Part shown: piece after piece, positions 1 to 7,653 of the stretch | How positions within the stretch are numbered: position 1 is the first letter of the stretch | Layout of the letters: every line of letters begins with the position of its first letter | The notes under the pieces: model-generated | Told to the model about the DNA's origin: nothing | Seen by the model: only the letters and a program-made list of their open reading frames with translations | The model's database searches: none | Program-made: the position numbers and the translations under genes | NCBI GenBank assembly: GCA_031180725.1 | Contig: JAPSLO010000007.1 | Span: 62,001 to 126,000, forward strand | Direction of reading: 5' to 3' | From: Roseomonas sp. | GTDB taxonomy: Bacteria > Pseudomonadota > Alphaproteobacteria > Acetobacterales > Acetobacteraceae | DNA length: 64,000 nucleotides

Positions 1-545
1 AGGACGAGGTCTTCGCCCTGCTCTTCCGCCCAGGCTTCTCCACCGCGGAGACCATCACCGAGACCTCGGGCCGCGGCGTGGGGCTGGATGTGGTCCAGGA
101 TGCGGTGCGGCGCGCCGGCGGCACGGTGGAGGTGAGCACGACCCCGGGCGCGGGCACCAGCTTCACGCTGCGCCTGCCGCTGACCGCCGCGGTGCAGCCC
201 GTGCTGCTGGTGGAGGCCGCGGGTCATCCCTATGCCCTGCCTGCCGGGCGCGTGGAGGCGGTGCTCGAGGCCGGCGCCGCCCCTGGCTGCGAGGTAGTGG
301 CGCTGGCAGCGATGCTGGGCCTAGGCGAGCCGCGGCCAGGCGGCGCGACGGTGTTGCTGAAATCGGGCGGCCGGTCCTTCGGGCTGCTGGTGGACCGGGT
401 GCAGCGCCAGACCGACCTGCTGCTGCGTCCCATGCACCCTGCCCTGGCGCAGATGCCCGGGCTGGGCGGCGTGGGCGTGCTGGGCAATGGCGAGCCGGTC
501 GTGGTGCTGGAGCCCGACGGGCTGGCCCCAGAATCCGCCTCGTAA
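1..545 (+). CDS. cheA: Chemotaxis histidine kinase CheA, C-terminal fragment
   Basis: This is the 3' end of a gene that begins before the window; about 180 residues are visible in the frame starting at base 3. The first residues carry the end of a CheA-type ATP-binding domain, including PGFSTAET and the G2 box SGRGVGLDVV. From about residue 55 a CheW-like regulatory domain follows (PVLLVEAAGHPYALPAGRV, then LLVDRVQRQTDLLLRP), which in the family docks CheW and receptors. CheA phosphorylates CheY and CheB in response to chemoreceptor signals on the cytoplasmic face of the membrane. The gene ends at a TAA and no other che gene follows, so the rest of any chemotaxis operon must lie upstream. Whether it belongs to a flagellar or an alternative cellular function system cannot be told here. 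Confidence 0.93.
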   Translation, partial: DEVFALLFRPGFSTAETITETSGRGVGLDVVQDAVRRAGGTVEVSTTPGAGTSFTLRLPLTAAVQPVLLVEAAGHPYALPAGRVEAVLEAGAAPGCEVVALAAMLGLGEPRPGGATVLLKSGGRSFGLLVDRVQRQTDLLLRPMHPALAQMPGLGGVGVLGNGEPVVVLEPDGLAPESAS

Positions 546-649
546 CTGATCGTCCCCTCCCTGGACGGCGCGGGACGCGGCGGCTACAGCCTTCGCCGAT
601 CCGCCCGGCGGCTGGCCCGCACCGCCGGCAGATGAGGGATGAAATAGCC

Positions 650-1219
650 GTGATTTCGCGTCGCCTTGCGTTGGCCGTTGGTGGGCTGGCGTTGCTCTCT
701 GCCTGCCAGACCGCGCAGCCACCCCGCCGCATGCCCGAGGACGGGTCGGTGGATCTGCTGACCCTGCTGCGTGACAAGCCCGAGCACAGCCGCTTCGTGA
801 ATGCCCTTGTTCTCAGTGGCATGACCACGCGGCTGGGGCGACAGCAGGGCGCCGTGACGTTGTTCGCGCCAACCAACGAGGCGCTGGACGGGCTGCCCGC
901 TGACTTGAAGGCGCTGCTGGACAACCCGCCGCAGAACCCGACGGATCAGCAGCGCGCCAGCGCCGCCCGGCTGGTGAGCGCCAATGCCGCCTTTGGCCTG
1001 CTGCGCCTTGCGGACATCACCGCACGCCGCGGCCAGGTGCAGACCTGGGACCGCGGCCGTATCCAGGTGAACCAGACCGGCGCCCGCACCGGCACCGTTG
1101 CGCGCGAAGGCGTGCCACCGCAGCCCGGCCGCCCGGTGGTGGCCATCACCCGCGGCGACGTGCTGGCCAGCGACGGCATCTTCCACGTTACCTCGGCGCC
1201 GATCCTGCCGAGCGCCTGA
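650..1219 (+). CDS. FAS1 (fasciclin) domain lipoprotein
   Basis: A 189-residue protein with a single fasciclin domain. From a GTG start at 650 the protein has a short lipoprotein signal ending in the lipobox LLSAC, with the lipidated cysteine near residue 19. The alternative ATG at 632 adds six residues. I prefer 650 because GAGGGA at 634-639 sits about 10 bases upstream. The FAS1 signature VTLFAPTNEAL is at about residue 70, and the terminal FAS1 strand appears as DGIFHVTSAPILPS. FAS1 proteins are extracytoplasmic adhesion or matrix-binding modules, and the ligand here is unknown. It follows cheA by about 100 bases and converges on the molybdenum hydroxylase gene across a strong hairpin. Confidence 0.85.
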   Translation: MISRRLALAVGGLALLSACQTAQPPRRMPEDGSVDLLTLLRDKPEHSRFVNALVLSGMTTRLGRQQGAVTLFAPTNEALDGLPADLKALLDNPPQNPTDQQRASAARLVSANAAFGLLRLADITARRGQVQTWDRGRIQVNQTGARTGTVAREGVPPQPGRPVVAITRGDVLASDGIFHVTSAPILPSA

Positions 1220-1230
1220 TTCACTGAGCG

Positions 1231-1258
1231 CCCTTCCCCTGCCGTGGCAGGGGGAGGG
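1231..1258. terminator. Hairpin between convergent genes
   Basis: Arms 1231-1243 and 1246-1258 form a 13-bp stem with one G-T wobble around a two-base centre. It lies exactly between the converging FAS1 and molybdenum hydroxylase genes, so it can end transcripts from both sides. There is no clear T run. Confidence 0.6.
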
Positions 1259-1266
1259 CAGCGCCG

Positions 1267-3588
1267 TCAGGCCGCCCTGTTCAGCACCCGCCAGATCTTC
1301 TCCGGCGTCAGCGGCATGTCGAGATGCCCGACGCCCAGCGCATCGCAGGCGGCGCTGATGATGGCCGGTGGCGCGCCACAGGCGCCGCCCTCCCCGGCGC
1401 CCTTCACGCCCAGCTCGTTCACCGGGGTCGGCACCACGTTGAAATCCACTTCCAGCGCGGGCAAGTCCGATGCGCGGGGCATGGCGTAATCCATGAAGCT
1501 GGCGGTCAGAAGCTGGCCGCTTTCGGGATCGTAGCGCGTATCCTCCAGCACCGCCTGGCCAAGGCCCTGCGCAATGCCGCCATGCGACTGGCCGTGGACG
1601 AGCATCGGATTGATGACGTTGCCGACATCGTCCACGCAGGAATAGCGGACCACCTCCAGCCGGCCGGTTTCGGGGTCGATCTCCACCTCCGCGACGTGGC
1701 AGCCATTCGGGAAATTGCACTCGCTGCTGCGCTGATAGACCACCTTCTCGTCCAGGCCGGGCTCCTCGCCGGGCGCAAGCCGGGCGGGATCCGCGGCGGC
1801 CGCCGCCACCTGCGCCCAGCCGAGGGAGATGTCGGTGCCGGCCACACGGAACCGGCCGGCATGGAATTCGACATCGGCCAGGTCGGCTTCCATCAAATGC
1901 GCCGCAATGCGCTTGGCCTTCACCAGTACCGCCTCCCCAGCCATCGCCGTGGCAACGCCGCCCATCTGGGAGGAACGCGAACCGCCGGTGCCGCCGCCCT
2001 GGTCGATCACCAGGCTGTCGCCCTGCACCAGTTCCACATCCTCAAAGGCCAGGCCCAGGCGGGAATGCAGGATCTGCGCGAAGGCTGTCTCATGGCCCTG
2101 GCCATGGCTGAAGGTGCCGACATGCAGCCGGGCCTTGCCTTCCGGCGTCATCACCAGCCGCGCCCATTCCTGCGGCGCGCCGCCCGAGGCTTCAATGAAG
2201 TAGCCGAGGCCGATGCCGCGCAGCTTGCCGCGCGCCTTCGCCTCCGCACGGCGGGCGGGGAAGCCTTCCCAATCGGCGATACGCAGCGCAAGTGCCTGGG
2301 TGCCGGCGAAGTCGCCGCTGTCCAGCACATTGCCGACGCAGTTCGTGTACGGGATCTGGTCGGGGCGGATGTAGTTGCGGAGGCGGATCTCCTCTCGCGT
2401 GAAGCCGAGCTGCGCGGCGCCGAGGTCGAGCAGGCGTTCGATGGTATAGGCGATCTCCGGCCGGCCGGCGCCGCGATAGGCATCGGTGGGAACCGTATTG
2501 GTGAAGGCGCAGCGCACCTGCATGTTCACGTTCTGCAGGTCGTAGACCGTGCCGGCGATGCGCGCGCCTGCCACGGTGGGGATCCGCGGGCCGAAATCCA
2601 GCAGGTAGGCGCCCACGGCGGCGATGGAGCGCACGCGCAATCCGATGGCCTTGCCATTCGCGTCGAAAGCCATCTCCGCCCTCGTTACATGGTCGCGGCC
2701 ATGCGGATCGGCGAGGAAGGTCTCCGTGCGACCGGAGCGCCACTTCACCGGCCGGCCGAGCCGGCGCGCGGCCCAGAGCACCATGGCGCTTTCCGGGAAG
2801 CACTTGCTGCGCAGGCCGAAGCCGCCACCGGTGTCGGGCGAGATCACGCGCAACTTCTCCGGCGGAACCTTCAGGATGTCCTTCGCCATCGGGTCACGCA
2901 CGCGGAAGACGCCCTGGCTGGGGGTGATCAGCTCGTAGCGGCCCTCCTCGGCCTTCCAGGCGCCGATGGCGACGCGCGGCTCCATCGGATTGCCGACCAC
3001 GCGGTTCTGCACCAGCTCGATCTGCGCAACATGGGCAGCCTGGGCGAATGCGGCGTCGGTCTGCTCCTGCCGGCCATTCGACCAGTCCACGCAGAGATTG
3101 GAGCCGCGTTGCGGCCAGATCACCGGCGCGTCCTCATCCAGGGCGCGACCGGTGTCGGTGATGGCGGGAAGCATCTCGTACTCAATGGCCACCAGCTCCA
3201 GCGCATCTTCGGCCTGGGCGCGGGTTTCGGCCACCACGGCGACGACGGGATCGCCGACATAGCGCACGGCGTCAGTCTGCAGGATCCGGCGCGGCGGGCA
3301 GAACATGGCCGGCGTACCGGCGCGGGCAGGAACTTCGATCTGCACCTTGAACAGGCCAATGCCATCCGCATCGGCGTCATGGCCCGTGAGGACCAGCAGC
3401 ACGCCGGGCGCGGTGCGCGCCGCTTCCACATCCAGCGAGACGATGCGGGCATGGGCATGGGGAGAGCGGAGGATGGCGAGATGCGCCTGACCAGGCAGGT
3501 CGAAATCGTCGGTGTAGCGGCCGCGGCCGGTGAGGAACCGCACATCCTCTTTCCGGCGGACGGGCTGCCCGATGCCGAACTGGTCCAT
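1267..3588 (-). CDS. Xanthine dehydrogenase-family molybdopterin-binding subunit (CoxL/form II type)
   Basis: A 773-residue large catalytic subunit of the molybdenum hydroxylase family. It has an N-terminal aldehyde oxidase a/b-hammerhead domain (GRGRYTDDF near residue 25) and a long Mo-cofactor-binding region. Visible motifs are DTGGGFG, AYRGAGR and the C-terminal KGAGEGGACGAPPA, whose glutamate near residue 733 is the family's catalytic base. AYRGAGR rather than AYRCSFR argues against a true aerobic CO dehydrogenase. The ATG at 3588 follows GGAGAGAA at good spacing; an upstream extension to 3711 has no homology. It is the last gene of the operon, 15 bp after the FAD oxidoreductase. No [2Fe-2S] small subunit or FAD medium subunit is adjacent. 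Substrate unknown; hydroxylation of an N-heterocycle, aldehyde or aromatic is likely. Confidence 0.9.
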   Translation of the reverse strand: MDQFGIGQPVRRKEDVRFLTGRGRYTDDFDLPGQAHLAILRSPHAHARIVSLDVEAARTAPGVLLVLTGHDADADGIGLFKVQIEVPARAGTPAMFCPPRRILQTDAVRYVGDPVVAVVAETRAQAEDALELVAIEYEMLPAITDTGRALDEDAPVIWPQRGSNLCVDWSNGRQEQTDAAFAQAAHVAQIELVQNRVVGNPMEPRVAIGAWKAEEGRYELITPSQGVFRVRDPMAKDILKVPPEKLRVISPDTGGGFGLRSKCFPESAMVLWAARRLGRPVKWRSGRTETFLADPHGRDHVTRAEMAFDANGKAIGLRVRSIAAVGAYLLDFGPRIPTVAGARIAGTVYDLQNVNMQVRCAFTNTVPTDAYRGAGRPEIAYTIERLLDLGAAQLGFTREEIRLRNYIRPDQIPYTNCVGNVLDSGDFAGTQALALRIADWEGFPARRAEAKARGKLRGIGLGYFIEASGGAPQEWARLVMTPEGKARLHVGTFSHGQGHETAFAQILHSRLGLAFEDVELVQGDSLVIDQGGGTGGSRSSQMGGVATAMAGEAVLVKAKRIAAHLMEADLADVEFHAGRFRVAGTDISLGWAQVAAAAADPARLAPGEEPGLDEKVVYQRSSECNFPNGCHVAEVEIDPETGRLEVVRYSCVDDVGNVINPMLVHGQSHGGIAQGLGQAVLEDTRYDPESGQLLTASFMDYAMPRASDLPALEVDFNVVPTPVNELGVKGAGEGGACGAPPAIISAACDALGVGHLDMPLTPEKIWRVLNRAA

Positions 3589-3602
3589 ACGCTTCTCTCC
3601 CG

Positions 3603-5000
3603 TTATCCGAGGCGGGCGGCCCTCTGCCCTGCAATCCGGCCGAGTGCGACTGCGGTGAGCAGCCCGTTCCCCGACAGATAGCCTGAAGCCTCCGGCCCGC
3701 TGACGCCGCATGCGGCCCCGCCGGCGGCGAACAGGTTAGGGATGATCCCGCCGGAGGCAAGCCGCACCCGCGCGGCCTGGTCGATCACCAGCCCGCCCTG
3801 GCTGTGGAACAGTGCCCCGGTGACGCGCACGGCGCAGAGCGGCGCTGCAAGGGGCGCACCGCGCGACCAGTCCCGGCCGAAGCCATCACGCGCCGCGTTG
3901 CGTTTGTGGGCTTCGGCCTCGGCGAAGGTGGCAGCGAAGGCCTCCGCCGGCAGCTTCAGCTTCGCAGCCAGGTCCCGCGGCGTGTCCGCGGTGACGATGG
4001 CGCCCTGTGCCTCGGCCTGCCGAAAGTCCTCGAACTGGCGGGCGATGGCGGCGATGCGGGCATCGAAGATGTCGAAGGCCACGCCGTCCTTCTGGCGCAG
4101 AACAGCGACGCCGGCCTCGGAATAGCCGCTGCTCTCGTTCCAGAAGCGAAGACCATCGAGGTTCACCTGGAAGCCGCCTTCCATGATGACGGCCCAGGAG
4201 ACGAGAATGCCTTGCGGATGCGCCACGGAGCCATGGCCCTGATGACCGGTCATGTCGCGCAGCGCCGCGCCGAGCTGTTCCGCCCAGAGCACCGCCTCGC
4301 CCTCGTTCCCCGGATGGCCGAAATAGAGCGCATCGGCGAGGTCGGGGATGTATTTCCGCACCAGCGCCTTGTTGCCGGCATAGCCGCAGCAGGCCAGCAC
4401 GATGGCGCGCGCGCCGATGCGTTCGCGGCTGCCATCGGGGCGTTCCGCCACGAGGCCGTGGAGCACGCCGGCGGCATCGCGCACCAGGGTCGTGACACGA
4501 GCCTCGGTCAGCAAGGGGATTTCCGCCGCCTCCACGGCCTGGCGCAGCCGGTCCACCAGCTCCGCGCCGCTGCGGCTGGGCAGGCCATGCATGCGGCGGT
4601 TGGCATGGCCGGGATAATCGAAGTCATGCACCACGCTGAAGGGCAAGCCGTAGGCGTCCGCCAGCCATTCCACCGTGGGCGCCGCCTTGCCTGCCACCAG
4701 CGCGACCAGGGCAGGATCCGCCTGGCCATGCGCCTTGGCCTGGATGTCCGCGGCGAAGGCTTCCACGCTGTCCGTGATGCCGCGCTCCCGCTGGAAGCGC
4801 GTCCCGGCAGCAGGAATCAGCCCGGCCGAGAGGCTGGTGGAGCCGCGCGGCACAGGGTCGCGCTCAATCACCAGCGGCTCCACGCCTTCGGCGCGGCAGG
4901 AGAGCGCCGCCACCAGACCCGCGGCGCCGGCGCCGATGATGGCGACGGGCACCTCCGTCTCGAAGGCCGGGTTGGCCTCGGTGACGACCGCGGCGCTCAT
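3603..5000 (-). CDS. FAD-dependent oxidoreductase (fumarate reductase/ketosteroid dehydrogenase type)
   Basis: A 465-residue flavoprotein of the FAD_binding_2 family. The Rossmann dinucleotide motif GAGAAG is at residues 23-28, followed by the FAD ribose acidic segment ending IERDPVPRGS. The C-terminus has the second FAD contact, NLFAAGGAACGVSGPEASGYLSGN, broken here by family-typical glycines. The middle carries the capping domain used by fumarate reductase and 3-ketosteroid dehydrogenase homologues to bind a dehydrogenation substrate. No signal peptide or haem motif is visible, so it is a cytoplasmic enzyme. Its start overlaps the stop of the isochorismatase-fold gene by 4 bp (ATGA), so the two are translationally coupled. 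In this operon it probably reduces or oxidises a pathway intermediate. The substrate cannot be inferred. Confidence 0.85.
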   Translation of the reverse strand: MSAAVVTEANPAFETEVPVAIIGAGAAGLVAALSCRAEGVEPLVIERDPVPRGSTSLSAGLIPAAGTRFQRERGITDSVEAFAADIQAKAHGQADPALVALVAGKAAPTVEWLADAYGLPFSVVHDFDYPGHANRRMHGLPSRSGAELVDRLRQAVEAAEIPLLTEARVTTLVRDAAGVLHGLVAERPDGSRERIGARAIVLACCGYAGNKALVRKYIPDLADALYFGHPGNEGEAVLWAEQLGAALRDMTGHQGHGSVAHPQGILVSWAVIMEGGFQVNLDGLRFWNESSGYSEAGVAVLRQKDGVAFDIFDARIAAIARQFEDFRQAEAQGAIVTADTPRDLAAKLKLPAEAFAATFAEAEAHKRNAARDGFGRDWSRGAPLAAPLCAVRVTGALFHSQGGLVIDQAARVRLASGGIIPNLFAAGGAACGVSGPEASGYLSGNGLLTAVALGRIAGQRAARLG

Positions 5001-5605
5001 GCCAATTTCGCGAGTTCCGCGGCGACGGTGCTGATCTGCGCCACCGGGTGCAGGGCCGCAATGGCGGTGTCATGCAGCTCCCGCGTGAAGGCGGCACAGC
5101 CATCCTCCAACACCGTCACCTGGAATTCCCGCACATGTGCGCCGCGCACGGTGGAGCTGACGCCGCCATTGGTGACGATGCCCGCCGCCAGCAGCTTGCG
5201 GATGCCCACCTTGCGGAGGATCCATTCGAGCCTCGTGGCATAAAAGGCGTCGTAGCCCACCTTCTCCACCGGCAGGTCGCTAGGTGCGAGGTCATCCACG
5301 ACCTGGTGCCCCCAGCCCCCCATGACGAAGTCGCCCTTCTTCAGGAAGGGCCGCAGCTTCCTCAGGTGTGGATCGATGAGTGGCTCGCCATTCTTTCCGG
5401 TGAACAGCGTGAAATGGGTGGATGCGATCCAGCCCCCCTTGGCCCGGATCGCATCCGCCAGCGGCTTCAGCCGTGCCGGCAGTGCTGCGATGGCGGCCGA
5501 GGTCTGGCCAGCGCGGCCGTAGGCGCCCTGCGGGTGAAGGAAGTCGTTCTGCAAGTCGCAGAGCAGCAGCGCGGTCTGGCTGATCGGGATGTCCTCGCCG
5601 GCCAT
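4997..5605 (-). CDS. Isochorismatase-fold hydrolase lacking the usual cysteine
   Basis: A 202-residue isochorismatase-like protein. The catalytic aspartate is in LLCDLQNDF near residue 21 and a lysine candidate is in VEKVGYDAFYAT. At the nucleophile position, where amidohydrolases of the family read TNVCVEST, this protein reads TNGGVSST, so the cysteine is replaced by glycine. True isochorismatases also lack that cysteine, so the protein need not be dead, but an N-carbamoylsarcosine or maleamate amidohydrolase mechanism looks excluded. The ATG at 5605 has CGGGAG eight bases upstream; a GTG at 5614 would overlap hyuA as GTGA. It sits between hyuA and the FAD oxidoreductase in a chain of 4-bp overlaps. 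Confidence 0.85.
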   Translation of the reverse strand: MAGEDIPISQTALLLCDLQNDFLHPQGAYGRAGQTSAAIAALPARLKPLADAIRAKGGWIASTHFTLFTGKNGEPLIDPHLRKLRPFLKKGDFVMGGWGHQVVDDLAPSDLPVEKVGYDAFYATRLEWILRKVGIRKLLAAGIVTNGGVSSTVRGAHVREFQVTVLEDGCAAFTRELHDTAIAALHPVAQISTVAAELAKLA

Positions 5606-5610
5606 GCGCG

Positions 5611-7653
5611 TCACTCCCGTTCGATGATGAGGTTGCCGAAGCGGTCCACGCGGGCGGTCAGATCAGGCTCCACCACCACCGTCGCGTCAGGCTGTTCCAG
5701 AATGGCCGGGCCATGCACCAGCGCGCCTTCGGGCAGATCCAGCCGCGACCAGACCGTGGCGGCGTGCCAGGCACCGTCGAACCACACCTGCCGCGCGCCG
5801 CGCGCCGCGCCGTCCAGCCTGGCATCCTTCGGCGGCGCCAGGGCCGCCAGGTCGAAATCTGGCCGGATGCCGATGGCTGCCGTGCGCAACGTGACGATGC
5901 GCACCGGCAGGCCGGGCAGCAGGCGGGAGAAAGCCTGCTGATAGGCTGCTTCGAAGGCTGAGCGGATGATCGCCTCGCTGATGCCAATGGTGCCGTTCAC
6001 CACATGCACGGGCAGCGGCACGCCCACCGTATGGGTCTGGCCAGCGTAGTGCATATCGAGCTCGAAGCGGATCTCGATGCGGTGCACCGGCAGGCCTGCA
6101 GCTTCCACCACGGCGCGGGCAGCGGCGGCTTCCTCCACCATGCGCGCATCCAGCGCCTTCGCGTCTACGCCCTCCAGGCCGAGGTTCAACGTGCGCACCT
6201 GGTCGTGGCGCACATCCGCGATGACGCAGCCAAGGGCGGAGGTGACGCCAGGGAAGCGCGGCACAAGCGCGGCCTGCAGTCCCACTTCCTTGATCAGCGC
6301 GCCAACATGCAGCGCGCCACCGCCGCCGAAGGGCAGCAGAACGAATTTCTGGGGGTCGTGCCCGCGCTCGATCGACACTAGGCGGATGGCGCCGGCCATC
6401 TTCGCATTGGCCACGCGCACGATCGCTTCCGCTGCCGTCATCGCGTCCAGCCCGAGCGGATCGCCCACATGCCTGGCGATCGCCGCCTTGGCGCTCTCCA
6501 CATCGAGGCGCGAGAGCGCGCCGCCGATCGGCCGATCCGCATTGATGCGGCCGAGCACCACATTGGCATCCGTCAGCGTCGGGCGCGTATTCCCCTGTCC
6601 GTAGCAGACCGGCCCCGGCCGGCTGCCCGCGGACTCCGGCCCGACCTGCAGCAGTCCGCCGCGGTCCACATGTGCGATGGAACCGCCGCCGGCGCCGATG
6701 GTGGTGATTTCGATCATCGGGCTGCGGATCACCAGGCCGAAATCGATGGTGGCCTGCGCCGCCAGCTCCATCCGGCCGTCGGTGACCAGCGACACGTCGA
6801 AGCTGGTACCGCCGAGGTCGCCGGTGATCGCGTTCTCGAAGCCAGCGGCGCGGGCGATGGCGGCGGCCGCGATCACGCCGGCTGCCGGCCCAGACAGCGC
6901 CGTGCGCACTGGAATGCCGCGCGCCGTGGCGGTGGACATGATGCCGCCATTCGACTGCACAATATGGAAGCGCCCGCCGAAACCGGCGGAATCCAGCGCA
7001 TCCTCCAGCTTGCCGAGATAGCTGGCGATGCCTGGCTGCAAGTATGCATTTAGCGCGGTAGTGGAGGCGCGCTCGAATTCCCGGATCTCCGGCAGGATCT
7101 CGCTGCTGACAGAGACATGCGGGTTGGGCCACAGGGCCCGCACCGCTTCCGCCGCCGCGCGCTCATTGGCGGGGTTGGCGTAGCTGTTGATGAAGACGAT
7201 GGTACAAGCCTCGGCGCCCTTCGCCAGCAGATCCCGCGCGGCGGCCTGCACCGCGGCGACATCCACCCGGCTCTGGATGGTGCCATTCGCCAAGGTACGC
7301 TCCGGCACCTCCAGCCGCATGTCGCGGTCCGTGATGGGCAGGAACTCGCCCCAGAGACCCCAGGTATTGCGGCGGTCACGCCGGCGCATCTCCAGCACAT
7401 CCCGGAAGCCGGCTGTGGTGATGACACCGAGCTTCGCGCCCTTGCGCTCCAGCAGTGCATTGGTGCCGACGGTCGTACCGTGGACAATCGCCTCGAACCC
7501 GGCGGGGCCGCCGAGCGCGCGCAACCCGTTCATGAAGCCCACCGCCTCGTCACCGCGGTTGGAAGGCACCTTCGCCACGCGGAAACTATTAGACGCCGCA
7601 TCGAACAGGAACAGGTCGGTGAAGGTTCCACCGACATCGACGCCGACTATCAT
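5611..7653 (-). CDS. hyuA: Hydantoinase/5-oxoprolinase family subunit A
   Basis: A 680-residue HyuA-type subunit. It begins with the actin-fold ATP-binding motif DVGGTFTD (residues 5-12) of the Hydant_A_N domain and continues through the central Hydantoinase_A domain (NGGIMSTATARG, SGPAAGV, TGDLGGTSFDVSL). The length is normal for the family (about 680-700). HyuA and HyuB together form ATP-dependent enzymes that open cyclic amides (5-oxoproline, N-methylhydantoin, hydantoins) or, in the acetone and acetophenone carboxylase branch, carboxylate ketones. The overlap ATGA with hyuB (7650-7653) shows coupling. No acetone carboxylase gamma subunit is nearby, which favours a hydantoin- or oxoproline-like substrate; this is inference. 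Confidence 0.92.
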   Translation of the reverse strand: MIVGVDVGGTFTDLFLFDAASNSFRVAKVPSNRGDEAVGFMNGLRALGGPAGFEAIVHGTTVGTNALLERKGAKLGVITTAGFRDVLEMRRRDRRNTWGLWGEFLPITDRDMRLEVPERTLANGTIQSRVDVAAVQAAARDLLAKGAEACTIVFINSYANPANERAAAEAVRALWPNPHVSVSSEILPEIREFERASTTALNAYLQPGIASYLGKLEDALDSAGFGGRFHIVQSNGGIMSTATARGIPVRTALSGPAAGVIAAAAIARAAGFENAITGDLGGTSFDVSLVTDGRMELAAQATIDFGLVIRSPMIEITTIGAGGGSIAHVDRGGLLQVGPESAGSRPGPVCYGQGNTRPTLTDANVVLGRINADRPIGGALSRLDVESAKAAIARHVGDPLGLDAMTAAEAIVRVANAKMAGAIRLVSIERGHDPQKFVLLPFGGGGALHVGALIKEVGLQAALVPRFPGVTSALGCVIADVRHDQVRTLNLGLEGVDAKALDARMVEEAAAARAVVEAAGLPVHRIEIRFELDMHYAGQTHTVGVPLPVHVVNGTIGISEAIIRSAFEAAYQQAFSRLLPGLPVRIVTLRTAAIGIRPDFDLAALAPPKDARLDGAARGARQVWFDGAWHAATVWSRLDLPEGALVHGPAILEQPDATVVVEPDLTARVDRFGNLIIERE

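Noticed and set aside
1324-3681. Plus-strand open frame of 785 codons opposite the molybdenum hydroxylase
   Set aside because: The minus-strand product has all family motifs; the plus-strand frame is a histidine/arginine-rich shadow.
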